NCBI GenBank assembly: GCA_029983675.1
Contig: JASBYY010000010.1
Location: forward strand, 1-64,000
Source: Bacteroidales bacterium
Lineage (GTDB): Bacteria > Bacteroidota > Bacteroidia > Bacteroidales > F082
DNA: 64,000 nt
Direction of reading: 5' to 3'
The first letter of the stretch is position 1; each line of letters begins with the position of its first letter. A model generated the notes under the pieces. The model made no database searches and had not been told where the DNA came from. It saw only the letters and a list, made by a program, of their open reading frames with translations. Shown one piece after another: positions 8,632-17,574 of the stretch. Position numbers and translations under genes: made by a program.

Positions 8632-10416
8632 ATGGAAACGAAATGGATATTAAATAAAAACTTTGATCGTCAGCAAGTTGCGGAAATCAGTAAGGCTCTC
8701 GGAATTGACGAGAACCTCGCCACGCTGCTTGTTCAGAGGGGTGTGACAAGCTTCGACGAAGCCAAGGTTTTTTTCCGTCCATCCCTTTCAAAGCTTCACG
8801 ATCCTTTTTTGATGAAGGACATGGACAAGGCTGTCGATAGGGTGTTGCGTGCCATTGATGAAAATGAGAAAGTGTTGGTGTATGGCGACTATGACGTGGA
8901 TGGCACTACGGCTGTCGCTTTGGTTTACACTTATCTGAAAAAGTTCTTCAAGAAGAAGAAAATCGAGTTTTACATTCCCGACCGCTATGATGAAGGCTAT
9001 GGCATTTCCTACAAAGGCATTGACTATGCCGCTGACAACGGTTTCAAGTTGGTGATTGCGCTCGATTGCGGCATTAAGGCGAATGAGCGTATTGACTATG
9101 CCAACGAGCGTGGCGTGGATTTCATCATTTGCGACCATCACAGGCCGGGCGACACCATTCCGAATGCCGTTGCCGTTCTCGATGCCAAGCGAGCGGATTG
9201 TCATTATCCCTACGATGAATTGTCGGGCTGCGGTGTCGGTTTGAAGCTCGTCCACGCCATCTCGATAAGGCGGCATCTTCCCTTGCAGGATGTCTATGAC
9301 TTATTCGATTTGATTGCAGTCAGCATTGCTGCCGACATCGTTCCTATCACCGGCGAAAACCGAGTGCTGGCCTATTTTGGGCTGAAGCTGCTCAATAAGA
9401 AACCTCGTCCCGGCTTTGAAGCCATTCTGCACACGGCAAATATTTTTCGTCGTGAGGAGGAATCGGAACAAGAAGGAGCCGACAATGTGCTTTCGCGTCA
9501 ACTCACCATCAGCGACCTTGTGTTTTTAATCGGGCCACGCATTAATGCTGCCGGACGTATTGACAAAGCCTCCGACTCGGTGCGGCTTTTGTTAGCTGAT
9601 AACAGGGAACATGCCGAAAAACTTGCGATTTCCATCAGCGAATTGAATGACACGCGCCGGGAGTTCGACAACCGTATCACAGAAGAAGCGCTCAGCATGA
9701 TCGATTCGGATGCAAAGCTTAAAACAGCTCGCAGTACGGTCATCTTTAACGAAAACTGGCATAAGGGAGTCATCGGCATAGTGGCTTCGCGTCTTACCGA
9801 TTACTATTATCGTCCCACCATTGTATTGACACGTGCCAATGACCTGATAACCGGATCGGCGCGCTCTATCAAGAATTTCGACATTTATGACGCCATAGAT
9901 CATTGTTCCGACCTTCTGGAGCATTTCGGCGGTCATAAATATGCGGCGGGTCTTTCCTTGAAACCTGAAAATCTTAAGAAATTTCAGCAGCGTTTCGAAT
10001 CTTATATACACAACAGTCTTGCCGAAGAAGATCTGATACCGGAATTGGAAGTTGACCTGAAAATCAATTTCTGCGACATTACCCCTAAATTTGAACGTGT
10101 CTTGAAACAATTTGCACCCTTTGGTCCCGGCAACCTTGCCCCTGTGTTTTGGACGGATAATGTGGTGGATGCCGGAGGCACACGCCCTGTGGGCGGTCAC
10201 AAGCACTTGAAATTGGTGATAAAACAAATCGGAGACGAAAAAATCGGGCTGAAACCATTTTCAGGCATTGCTTTCCAAAAAGGCGATCTATTTGACCGTA
10301 TCCATACCGGTGAACCATTCAGCGTTTGCTACCATATAGAATACAACTATTGGCAGGGAAGGACTTCCCTGCAACTGAATGTGAAGGACATTAAGTTCAA
10401 GGAAGAATTGGAATGA
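8632..10416 (+). CDS. recJ: single-stranded-DNA-specific exonuclease RecJ
   Basis: A 594-residue 5'-3' exonuclease of the DHH superfamily, acting in recombination and mismatch repair. Metal-binding motifs are visible: DYDVDG (residues 86-91), ALDCGIKANERI, CDHHRPGD and the DHHA1 motif FGGHKYAAG, followed by a C-terminal OB-like region. The ATG at 8632 gives METKWILNKNF, the normal family start; an upstream TTG at 8593 would add 13 atypical residues. It is divergent from purH across a 293-base interval. Confidence 0.95.
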   Translation: METKWILNKNFDRQQVAEISKALGIDENLATLLVQRGVTSFDEAKVFFRPSLSKLHDPFLMKDMDKAVDRVLRAIDENEKVLVYGDYDVDGTTAVALVYTYLKKFFKKKKIEFYIPDRYDEGYGISYKGIDYAADNGFKLVIALDCGIKANERIDYANERGVDFIICDHHRPGDTIPNAVAVLDAKRADCHYPYDELSGCGVGLKLVHAISIRRHLPLQDVYDLFDLIAVSIAADIVPITGENRVLAYFGLKLLNKKPRPGFEAILHTANIFRREEESEQEGADNVLSRQLTISDLVFLIGPRINAAGRIDKASDSVRLLLADNREHAEKLAISISELNDTRREFDNRITEEALSMIDSDAKLKTARSTVIFNENWHKGVIGIVASRLTDYYYRPTIVLTRANDLITGSARSIKNFDIYDAIDHCSDLLEHFGGHKYAAGLSLKPENLKKFQQRFESYIHNSLAEEDLIPELEVDLKINFCDITPKFERVLKQFAPFGPGNLAPVFWTDNVVDAGGTRPVGGHKHLKLVIKQIGDEKIGLKPFSGIAFQKGDLFDRIHTGEPFSVCYHIEYNYWQGRTSLQLNVKDIKFKEELE

Positions 10417-10560
10417 TGGTTTCCAAACAGTTTCTTTGATAAACAAAAATCCCCAATTGTTTTAGTGAAATAAACATGGCGCATGATAATCATGTCCAAT
10501 GGCTTATGATCCTGGGGCGGTCAATGTCAGATATTCTCATCCTTATGGGTAAGAACGGCT

Positions 10561-11136
10561 TCAACATCGGCGGAATCCCTTTTTGTTCGTTTTGATTTTG
10601 GCACGTTCTAACCGCCTAATGCTGAATGCGAACATCAGCACGATGATACCGAAAACCAAAGCAATGATACCTGTAACTGTAATGAATACTTTTGCCGATT
10701 CAAAAGGATTGAATATCAGAATAATACCGAAAGTAATACTCAAAATGGCACTGAAAATAAAAAACCCTTTATTGGTAAGTCCTTTCAGTCTCAGAACGCT
10801 GACAAGTTGGAATGCGCCAATGATGATGGTCCAAAAAGCAATGACAAATACCAACAGTTCGGCGATTTTTTGAGGCCAAATGGCAGTGACTGCGCCAAAG
10901 ACAATCATCACGATAGATTCAAACAGCAGCATTCCGTATGAATTCATGTTCTTTTTACGGTGCAAGGCGACAAAAAGGCAAATGAGACCGGCAACAGCAA
11001 TAATTATTCCCGATGCAGTCAACAAAATCTTGACCAATTCGCCGGAGTTGATGATGGCAAAAACACCATAAATAATGGCAATCAGACTGTTTACAAAGAA
11101 AGCCCACCAATTTGAGTTTGTTTTTTCCGTTTTCAT
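10561..11136 (-). CDS. HdeD/DUF308-family membrane protein
   Basis: A 191-residue polytopic protein with six predicted membrane helices in three repeated pairs, as in the HdeD/DUF308 family (SLIAIIYGVFAIINSGELVKILLTA; LLFESIVMIVFGAVTAIWP; FSAILSITFGIILIFNPF). E. coli HdeD is linked to acid resistance; the role in Bacteroidota is not established. It is a single gene with its own upstream -7 box and a basic C-terminus. Confidence 0.82.
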   Translation of the reverse strand: MKTEKTNSNWWAFFVNSLIAIIYGVFAIINSGELVKILLTASGIIIAVAGLICLFVALHRKKNMNSYGMLLFESIVMIVFGAVTAIWPQKIAELLVFVIAFWTIIIGAFQLVSVLRLKGLTNKGFFIFSAILSITFGIILIFNPFESAKVFITVTGIIALVFGIIVLMFAFSIRRLERAKIKTNKKGFRRC

Positions 11137-11215
11137 AACGATATTTCAAGTGTTGATAATGTATTTTGCAAGAGAAGAAATGCCAATCTGAGATTTATTA
11201 CGTTCAGTGGCGAGA

Positions 11216-11223
11216 CAAAGGTA
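11216..11223 (-). promoter_or_regulatory. -7 box TACCTTTG for the HdeD-like gene
   Basis: TACCTTTG on the minus strand, about 80 bases before the ATG at 11136. No convincing -33 box. Confidence 0.35.
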
Positions 11224-11254
11224 CGGAAAAATCCTTACCTGTTCCTTACGGATT

Positions 11255-11917
11255 TCAAAACAATTTCATGAATCCTTTGTAAATAAAGAACAGACCGAAA
11301 ATGATAAGTCCAACACCTACAATCTTGTTCATCAATCGCATGCGTTTCACATTGAAGAAACGTTTCAAGGAATAGGCTCCCAAGGCTTTAAGCAAGTCAA
11401 AGAAAAAACATGTAGCCAAGGTAATGGAGAAAAACATCAGTTCCCTCACCTTGTCGCCATCCATTTTTCCCGCCGTGAAAGCCACGGTGCCACCCCAGAA
11501 GATCCAGACAAAAGGATTTAATATGTTCAGCACAAACCCCTTTCCTACGAAAGTGTACCAGCGCGGTGCGTTATTCTTCTCTTTGATGATGGCATTGGTT
11601 TCTTTCACAATTCGGGTGTCTGTTTCTTTCACATCACGAATAAAGGTGAACACACCAAGTAAAATCAGAATGATACCGGCACCTAAGCCGAAGTAAAACA
11701 TTTCGCGGTCATTGTCCATCACCACTTGAAAAGAGGTCAGCACGCACAACGAGATCATGACGGCATCGTTTAACATGACACCGGTAGCGAAAAATGCCGC
11801 TGACTTAAATCCTCTGTGAATGCTGGTCTGCACTAAGGTGATGAAAGCCGGTCCGAAACCGAAAAATAAGGCAAGGGTCAGCCCCAATAGAATAGCTTCG
11901 AGCAGGAAATGGATCAT
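11255..11917 (-). CDS. LysE/RhtB-family exporter
   Basis: A 220-residue inner-membrane transporter with about six helices. The family signature region is LALFFGFGPAFITLVQTSIHRGFKSAAFFATGVMLNDAV, with GKGFVLNILNPFVWIFWGG in the second half. The family exports amino acids or similar metabolites; the substrate is unknown. The ATG at 11917 overlaps the TGA of the upstream GH3 gene by 4 bases, so the two are translationally coupled; a longer in-frame start inside that gene is rejected. Confidence 0.87.
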   Translation of the reverse strand: MIHFLLEAILLGLTLALFFGFGPAFITLVQTSIHRGFKSAAFFATGVMLNDAVMISLCVLTSFQVVMDNDREMFYFGLGAGIILILLGVFTFIRDVKETDTRIVKETNAIIKEKNNAPRWYTFVGKGFVLNILNPFVWIFWGGTVAFTAGKMDGDKVRELMFFSITLATCFFFDLLKALGAYSLKRFFNVKRMRLMNKIVGVGLIIFGLFFIYKGFMKLF

Positions 11918-13464
11918 TTCAGCGAGGTTAGGTAATCTTCCCACATTTGTATCCGTTCGCCTTTTAGCACACGTGGAAACTTGGTGGCGCCACCCCATTT
12001 TCCGATTTTCTGTTGCATGAAATCGTAGAACACATGAGTGGGCAGCACATCGATAAACAGTTCCTTGATGGCTTCGGTGCGTTCAATGGCATAGTCATCG
12101 TTGAGCTTGCAAAGATAGCCGTCGATTTTCTTGATGGCTTCCTGTGGATCGATCTTGTCGTCAGTGCCAAGGTACCAGTGGTGGGCATACATGGTGCCGT
12201 GCTTTTTGCCGACCACGGTAAATTCGCGGATGTCGGCACCGTTTTCTTCCGACAGCATTTCGATGGCGCGTGTCATGTTGTCCTGCGAAAGATGCTCACC
12301 TGTGATGCTCAAAAACTGCTTCGTGCGGCCAGTGATGGCGATTTCGCAGCGCTCCTTGTTGAGGAACTTCAGTGTGTCGCCAATCAGGTAACGCCATGTT
12401 CCGGCACAGGTGGAAAGCAGCAGGGCATAATCGACACCTTCTTCCACTTCGCTCATTGTCAGCGTGACGGGATGTGCTACGATATTGCCATCGGCATCGA
12501 AGTTTGTTTCATTGAAAGGGACGAACTCGAAATAAATGCCGTTATCTACCAAAAGCTGCATCACACGGCGTTTTAGATCAACTTGATAGGCAATATAGCC
12601 TTCCGACGCCAAGTAGCTTTCGATATAGGTCACCTCTTTGCCAAAGAGCTTTTCAAAGCTTTTTTCGTAGGGGGCGAAAGCCACGCCACTGTGGACATAG
12701 ACTCTCAGATTGGGCCAAAGTTCATGTATGTTGTTCAGATGGTACTCCTTGATGATGCGTTCAAGCAGAATCTGCACCCATGCCGGAACGCCGACAATAA
12801 CGCCGATGTCCCAAGTAGGTGCGCTTTTCACCATCTCTTCGATTTTTTCCGACCAGTTTTTGATTTTCGAAATGCGGCGTCCGGGCTTGTAGAACAATTC
12901 AAACCATTTCGGAATACGACTTGCCGAAATGCCCGACAAGTCACCAAAGTAGTAGCCGCCCTGACGCGAATACTGCAAGTCGGTACTGCCGCCTATCATC
13001 AACATGCCTTTGTTATAGAAGTCGGCAGGAAAATCATAACGCACAGCCGACACCAACTGCCGGATGCTGGCCTTGGTGATTTTCGAGTTCAGTTCTTTGG
13101 TGATCGGGATGTATTTGCTGGTGGCTTCGGAAGTACCCGAACTCAGTGCAAAATAACGAATCTTTCCGGGCCAAGACACATCGGCCTCGCCTTCCAATGC
13201 GCGGTGCCACCATTCATTGTGCATCTTGTTGTAGTCGAACACGGGTACGTTTTTCCGGAAGGCTTCGATGAGATTGTCGGATTCGAGTATCTCTTCGAAA
13301 TGGTATTGTGCTCCGAAAGCCGTGTACCTTGCTTTGCGTATCAGTTTGCGTAGCTCTTTGGCTTGGGCGTTTATGGGATTAAGTCTGTTCTGCTTGAACT
13401 CAACAGGAACGTTCTTAATCTCTGCCATCGCCTTTATTATGGTACCCAATAATGGTGTTGTCAT
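11914..13464 (-). CDS. GH3 auxin-responsive-promoter family protein (acyl-adenylate fold)
   Basis: A 516-residue member of the GH3 branch of the adenylate-forming superfamily. Plant members conjugate amino acids to jasmonate or auxin; Bacteroidota homologues have no established substrate. ATP/substrate motifs are ALSSGTSEATSKYIPIT, the Y(L)ASEGYIAY stretch and CAGTWRYLIGDTLKF, followed by the C-terminal domain with ITGRTKQFLSITGEHLS. It is coupled to a LysE-type exporter, which suggests, without proof, synthesis and export of an amino-acid conjugate. Confidence 0.88.
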   Translation of the reverse strand: MTTPLLGTIIKAMAEIKNVPVEFKQNRLNPINAQAKELRKLIRKARYTAFGAQYHFEEILESDNLIEAFRKNVPVFDYNKMHNEWWHRALEGEADVSWPGKIRYFALSSGTSEATSKYIPITKELNSKITKASIRQLVSAVRYDFPADFYNKGMLMIGGSTDLQYSRQGGYYFGDLSGISASRIPKWFELFYKPGRRISKIKNWSEKIEEMVKSAPTWDIGVIVGVPAWVQILLERIIKEYHLNNIHELWPNLRVYVHSGVAFAPYEKSFEKLFGKEVTYIESYLASEGYIAYQVDLKRRVMQLLVDNGIYFEFVPFNETNFDADGNIVAHPVTLTMSEVEEGVDYALLLSTCAGTWRYLIGDTLKFLNKERCEIAITGRTKQFLSITGEHLSQDNMTRAIEMLSEENGADIREFTVVGKKHGTMYAHHWYLGTDDKIDPQEAIKKIDGYLCKLNDDYAIERTEAIKELFIDVLPTHVFYDFMQQKIGKWGGATKFPRVLKGERIQMWEDYLTSLK

Positions 13465-13489
13465 GCGCAGTTGCTTTAAAATCAGGCTG

Positions 13490-13522
13490 CAAAATTAAGA
13501 AAAAGTTTCGTTTTCGGACAAA
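13490..13522 (-). promoter_or_regulatory. promoter for the GH3-LysE operon
   Basis: Minus strand: TTTG (13519-13522), 21 bases, then TAATTTTG (13490-13497), about 26 bases before the ATG at 13464. Good match to the Bacteroidota consensus. Confidence 0.6.
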
Positions 13523-13656
13523 AATGACTTTTCACCATGATAGAAAACAAAAGTATTTGTGGAGATGTGTTTTATAATATATTGATTTTTAATGAATTAT
13601 TATGAAATAATTGGTTGATGATTCCAATTGTATGTTGGTGTTTTTGCAGTCGCAAT

Positions 13657-14289
13657 TCAGCTGTTTACGGCTTTGTCATAGAAGAGTTGCCGCAGGTTCT
13701 CGTCGATGTCGAAAATATCGAATGTGCCGTTGCGAAGATCGCACACATACATGGACTGGATCTGCGAAATGAACAGTGTGTCGTAGCTTTTGGCAAGCCC
13801 TTCTTGGAGCTTCATGGCATAATTCATGGTTTTTACAAGTTCTTCCGATTCAACGTCTTCCTTTGTAAAAATATAAAGTCCAAATTCTCTGAAATTACCA
13901 TAAAAGCCATTGTTGACTTTCCTGATTTTGCTTTCTAAGATTCGTTTCATGGGCAATGCCAAAGCCCAGTATTCGTATTCGTTTTTGCCCATCCATTGTC
14001 CGGAACCTAATCCGTAGGCATATCCTGTTCTATTGATATTCAGTAGATTATATTCATCCACCTCGCGCACGTCTTCGCCTGCCATTTCATTGATGAGGGC
14101 GTTGGCCACGTCTTTGTCTTCTCGTATGGCACGGGTCACTTCGATGCCGATGCCGAGATTACGGTCCTGGAGATCGGGACGGTCGCGGTTGACCAAATGG
14201 GCATAGCGCTCGCCCATCAAGGCGGCTAAGGAAGCCATGGCGTAGCGTTCAAAAAAACAGGTGTCGTATTTCGGAGTCTGATGATCCAT
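13657..14289 (-). CDS. conserved-looking protein of unknown function
   Basis: A 210-residue soluble protein (MDHQTPKYDTCFFERYAM...) with no signal peptide or membrane helix. Acidic and aromatic residues are frequent (NEYEYWALALPM, YGNFREFGLYIF, FDIFDIDENLRQLFYD). The ATG at 14289 lies 20 bases after a TACTTTTG box, and the in-frame start further upstream would precede that promoter. I do not recognise the family. Codon use looks like that of the neighbouring housekeeping genes, so it is probably real. Confidence 0.7.
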   Translation of the reverse strand: MDHQTPKYDTCFFERYAMASLAALMGERYAHLVNRDRPDLQDRNLGIGIEVTRAIREDKDVANALINEMAGEDVREVDEYNLLNINRTGYAYGLGSGQWMGKNEYEYWALALPMKRILESKIRKVNNGFYGNFREFGLYIFTKEDVESEELVKTMNYAMKLQEGLAKSYDTLFISQIQSMYVCDLRNGTFDIFDIDENLRQLFYDKAVNS

Positions 14290-14309
14290 TTTTTTTGGCG
14301 GTAATGCCG

Positions 14310-14317
14310 CAAAAGTA
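14310..14317 (-). promoter_or_regulatory. -7 box TACTTTTG
   Basis: Minus-strand TACTTTTG, 20 bases upstream of the ATG at 14289; no clear -33 element. Confidence 0.45.
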
Positions 14318-14369
14318 CGTAATATTGGCGAAATAGAAAAAGGCTTGAAAGGGGTATTCTTTGACAACA

Positions 14370-14731
14370 AGAAGCTGTTTTGAATGATGTAGAGTTGAGT
14401 CCATTCCGTGCTATGTCATTCAAAACATAGTCATTCCGTGCTTGACACGGAATCTGTTTGGGATCTCCTTATGCGGATACGTTTCTATTGGGTTATTACT
14501 GCATATTAGGATGCCGGATCAGGTACAGCATGACAGATACTGATTGAGGGCATGATGGATCCTGATGAAGCGTAGCATAGCAGGCTATGTGAGCGTGACA
14601 ATGGGCAAAATGAGCCAAAAAGACTATCAAATCAACCGAAAACAAAGGAAAAAAAATCCAAAATAATTCAATAATAACTTTGTTGTAAGGATTAGCTACG
14701 CTGAATGCATAGCATTTCAAAACAGCTTCTA
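14370..14731. mobile_element. about 360-bp non-coding element bounded by inverted repeats
   Basis: The left end reads AGAAGCTGTTTTGAATG from 14370; the right end (14713-14730) read in reverse is AGAAGCTGTTTTGAAATG, identical apart from one extra A. The interior has no credible gene but contains hairpins, including ATTCCGTG-5 bases-CACGGAAT. A partial copy of the left end occurs at 38191-38240. Size, inverted ends and a second copy fit a MITE-like or IS-derived element. No clear target duplication was found. This element fills most of the 14318-14817 gap. Confidence 0.55.
14433..14453. repeat. 8-bp perfect stem-loop inside the element
   Basis: ATTCCGTG (14433-14440) and CACGGAAT (14446-14453) pair around a 5-base loop. 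An imperfect extra copy of the ATTCCGTG motif lies at 14403-14410, and CTATGT/ACATAG form a second small stem nearby. Confidence 0.6.
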
Positions 14732-14817
14732 AGTTATTTTGAGGTACGAAATGACGGTGATTTTTTGGGATGCAGCAAGCCTGGCGATTTCCAAATCTTC
14801 CGTTTTTGAAAAAATAC

Positions 14818-14825
14818 TACCTTTG
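14818..14825 (+). promoter_or_regulatory. -7 box TACCTTTG for the PorT-like gene
   Basis: TACCTTTG 42 bases upstream of the ATG at 14868; no well-spaced -33 box. Confidence 0.45.
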
Positions 14826-14867
14826 CGGCATCATCGGGGGTTAACTCGATAATTAACGATTCCTGAC

Positions 14868-15500
14868 ATGCGCAAACACCGGATTATTGCTGTATTACTC
14901 ATTTGTTTTGCCGTTCTGCCATCGTTGAAGGCACAACGGCTTGGTGGCGGATTGATACTGGGTCCGACGTTTTCCACCATGCGCATCACGGGCATGGATA
15001 GCACCCGTTTCAGAGCTGATTTTTGCGGAGGTTTCCGCATCGGTTTGATTCCACAACATTCCGTTTTCGGTTTGGAACTCGATGTGATTTATTCGCGTCA
15101 AGGTATGCGTACCAAGTCAGGTCTGGATGAAAACGGCAAGAAAGTGCGCTATGCCATGAAAACCTCTTATGTCAACGTGCCTTTGCTGTTGAATGTGTAT
15201 CTGCGCAGATGGAATGCCGATGACGAGGACGAATCGAAAATGGTGCGGCTGCGTGTGGGACCTCAAATCGGGTTTTGCTTGGGTGGCAGCGATGTAAAGA
15301 CAGTTGGCGAAAAACCTTCTAAACACAGCATCATGCCGTGGGAGAGTAAATCCTTCAACCGTATGGATTACGGTATCGCTGCTGCAGTGAGTTATTGGTA
15401 TATCGAGTTGCGCTATACATGCGGCTTGTCCAATGTCAGAAAGACCGAAGGAACCTCTGTCAATCATGTGATTTCGGTCACATGGTCCGATTTGTGGTAA
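14868..15500 (+). CDS. PorT-like outer-membrane beta-barrel protein
   Basis: A 210-residue protein with a signal peptide (MRKHRIIAVLLICFAVL, cut after SLKAQ) and an alternating pattern of short amphipathic strands (GGGLILGPTFSTMRI, FCGGFRIGLIPQ, GLELDVIYSRQGM, YVNVPLLLNVYLR). This fits the PorT-family eight-stranded barrel, which ends here with ISVTWSDLW. PorT itself is needed for type IX secretion, but many paralogues have other roles, so only the fold is assigned. Confidence 0.75.
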   Translation: MRKHRIIAVLLICFAVLPSLKAQRLGGGLILGPTFSTMRITGMDSTRFRADFCGGFRIGLIPQHSVFGLELDVIYSRQGMRTKSGLDENGKKVRYAMKTSYVNVPLLLNVYLRRWNADDEDESKMVRLRVGPQIGFCLGGSDVKTVGEKPSKHSIMPWESKSFNRMDYGIAAAVSYWYIELRYTCGLSNVRKTEGTSVNHVISVTWSDLW

Positions 15501-15634
15501 TGAAGGTTTCTTTTCAAGTGAGAAAGCAATATCTTGATAAACAAGCGCATATTTGTTTTTGTTGACTTGACGTATTTTTGGCTCTTTTAGATAGGATGGC
15601 ATGTCAATTGTGACACACCCTCTCAAATGTTGTC

Positions 15635-15991
15635 TTATCCTTTCTCTGTATCGTATCTTACAGGATCGATGAGGATAAAATTGCTGGCAAGAATCTCTGT
15701 AGTCAGGTGGCGTATGCCGTTTTTGTCCATCCAGTCGCGGTTGCGCAGCGAGCCTTCGATGGCGACATGCTTGCCTTTCTTCACGAGGTTGCCCATGGTT
15801 TCGGCAAGTTTGTCCCATGCCACGATAGGGAACCATTGCGTGTTGTCCACGCGCTCTTGGTCGGCATTCTTGTAGCTGCTGTTCACGGCGAGGTTAAAGT
15901 GCGCTACTGTGCGTTTGTTCTCAAAAGTCTTCACTTCGGGGTCTGTGCCCGGGCGGCCAATCAGTTGGACCGAATTTCTCATGCTTGTCAT
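15635..15991 (-). CDS. ssb: single-stranded DNA-binding protein, short form
   Basis: A 118-residue OB-fold protein with the SSB core (NSVQLIGRPGTDPEVKTF, VAHFNLAVNSSYKN, TQWFPIVAWDKLAE, GSLRNRDWMDKNGIRH). It ends at RYDTEKG with no linker and no acidic DDxPF-like tip, the tail that normal SSBs use to bind RecQ, RecJ and other partners. It may be a secondary SSB, or one dedicated to a subset of functions. An alternative ATG lies three codons downstream. Confidence 0.9.
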   Translation of the reverse strand: MTSMRNSVQLIGRPGTDPEVKTFENKRTVAHFNLAVNSSYKNADQERVDNTQWFPIVAWDKLAETMGNLVKKGKHVAIEGSLRNRDWMDKNGIRHLTTEILASNFILIDPVRYDTEKG

Positions 15992-16185
15992 CTCTGTAAT
16001 TGTTTAAGCGGTTAGTAGTTGAATGATTTTGACGAGGCAAAGTAATGGCGATGGCCACGGTCCACTCGGTGATTATCCGTTTATTGTCGAAATTAAGCGT
16101 TTGTAAATGAATAAATCATTATAAACAAACATATTACATAACAATGGAAGGGATCTTTCAGAAAATGTGTTTTCAGAAAAATGCC

Positions 16186-16193
16186 TAACTTTG
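16186..16193 (+). promoter_or_regulatory. -7 box TAACTTTG for the DUF2461 gene
   Basis: TAACTTTG 18 bases upstream of the ATG at 16212. Its position supports that start over the upstream in-frame codon at 16167. Confidence 0.45.
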
Positions 16194-16211
16194 CTCCAAA
16201 ATCCGTTTTTT

Positions 16212-16883
16212 ATGGAAGAAATATTGACATTTTTGGAAGGTATTGCACAAAATAACAACCGCGAGTGGTTTCTCGCACATAAAGATCAATATCAGAAAGC
16301 CGACAAGACCTTTCGTCTCTTTGCCGAACAACTGATTCTGGGCATTGGCAAGTTTGACCCTTCTTGCCAAGGCTTGACGGTAAAGGACTGCACCTACCGC
16401 TTTTACCGCGACCTGCGTTTTTCGCCCGATAAACGTCCATACAAGTCGCATTTTGGCGCTTTTATTTGTCCGAATGGAAAAACCTCTTCATTGAGCGGCT
16501 ATTATTTCCACTTGCAACCTCAAAATGATGAAAATCTGAAACGCAGCTTGATTTGTACGGGAATGTATGCGCCCGACAAGAACATGTTGAAAAGCCTTCG
16601 CGACGAGGTGTTGTACAACGGACAGCCTTTTGTCGATGCCATTGCAAAAGCGCCTCATTTTGCGCTCGACACCGAGCACAACACGGTGCGCGTGCCCAAC
16701 GGCTATCCGAAAGACCATCCCTATTCCGATTTATTCAAGCAGCGCGACTGGCTGCTCGTCCAAAATATTAATGGTACGATGCTGTATGATAAACATCTGA
16801 TGGAATGGGCGTTGGAAGAGTTCAAGACCACGTTTGAGTTCAGTCGGCTCCTCAACCGGACGGTTAATTTCGAGATGGAATAA
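16212..16883 (+). CDS. DUF2461 family protein
   Basis: A 223-residue cytosolic protein with DUF2461 signatures: NNREWFLAHKDQYQKA near the N-terminus, then CTYRFYRDLRFSPDKRPYKSHFGAFI and GYYFHLQP. The biochemical function of the family is unknown. It converges on the GNAT gene with 29 bases between stops. Confidence 0.85.
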   Translation: MEEILTFLEGIAQNNNREWFLAHKDQYQKADKTFRLFAEQLILGIGKFDPSCQGLTVKDCTYRFYRDLRFSPDKRPYKSHFGAFICPNGKTSSLSGYYFHLQPQNDENLKRSLICTGMYAPDKNMLKSLRDEVLYNGQPFVDAIAKAPHFALDTEHNTVRVPNGYPKDHPYSDLFKQRDWLLVQNINGTMLYDKHLMEWALEEFKTTFEFSRLLNRTVNFEME

Positions 16884-16912
16884 TGCTTTGCGTGGAGAAC
16901 GGGAAGTTCTTG

Positions 16913-17398
16913 TCAGGTGTTCTGCTCCAAAAACTCGTGCATCTTTTTCTCTGAAAGGCGTTGCACGGTCCATTCGTCCAGTGGCACGGCTCCGATTGAC
17001 CGGTAGAAAGCCAGCGACGGCGCATTCCAGTCGAGGCAAATCCATTCCATGCGGCCACAGTTGCGTTCGTCAGCAAGTTTGGCAAGGTATTTCAATATGA
17101 TTTTACCATAACCGAGGCCGCGTTTTTCGGGAATGATGAATAAGTCCTCTAAATACAGACCTTTACGACCCACGAAAGTGGAGAAATTATGGAAAAACAA
17201 GGCAAAACCTATCGGGATGTTGTCTTCTTCGGCAATGACCACTTCGGCGGATTTTTCCACAAAAAGCGAGTGGTGCAAGGTCGGAATGTCAGCGACAACC
17301 TCATCGGAACATTTTTCGTAGGCCGCCAGCCGTGTGATAAAGTCAAGGATTAACGCCGTGTCCTCTGGTTGAGCGAGACGAAGATTAAAATTGGGCAT
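16913..17398 (-). CDS. GNAT-family N-acetyltransferase, diamine-acetyltransferase-like
   Basis: A 161-residue acetyl-CoA-dependent acetyltransferase. The motif A loop reads RGLGYGKIILKYLA, preceded by the beta-4 strand GLYLEDLFIIPE and followed by CGRMEWICLDWNAPSLAFYRSIGA and DEWTVQRL. This pattern resembles spermidine/spermine and thialysine acetyltransferases (SAT1/SAT2 type). The substrate is not proven, although a polyamine link is plausible given the deoxyhypusine-synthase-like gene elsewhere in the window. Confidence 0.85.
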   Translation of the reverse strand: MPNFNLRLAQPEDTALILDFITRLAAYEKCSDEVVADIPTLHHSLFVEKSAEVVIAEEDNIPIGFALFFHNFSTFVGRKGLYLEDLFIIPEKRGLGYGKIILKYLAKLADERNCGRMEWICLDWNAPSLAFYRSIGAVPLDEWTVQRLSEKKMHEFLEQNT

Positions 17399-17418
17399 GA
17401 TGAATAACTTTTGTTCAA

Positions 17419-17450
17419 CAAAAGTACAAATATTTCAGTCAGAGAATCAA
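17419..17450 (-). promoter_or_regulatory. promoter for the GNAT gene
   Basis: Minus strand: TTG (17448-17450), 21 bases, TACTTTTG (17419-17426), about 20 bases before the ATG at 17398. An ACTTTTGTTGAACAAAAGT-like inverted repeat (about 17407-17425) overlaps the box and could be an operator. Confidence 0.5.
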
Positions 17451-17574
17451 GTGAAGTCATGTCATGGCAATTATTTGTCTAAAAAAAGTTACTTTCAACA
17501 CAGAGAACACAAATAAAATGCTATTTTTGTCCTGTCGTTTGGATCATAATTATTCACCAATAAAATCTACAAGC

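Noticed and set aside
12583..13353. A 256-codon plus-strand frame
   Set aside because: It is antisense to the GH3-family gene and has no recognisable domain.
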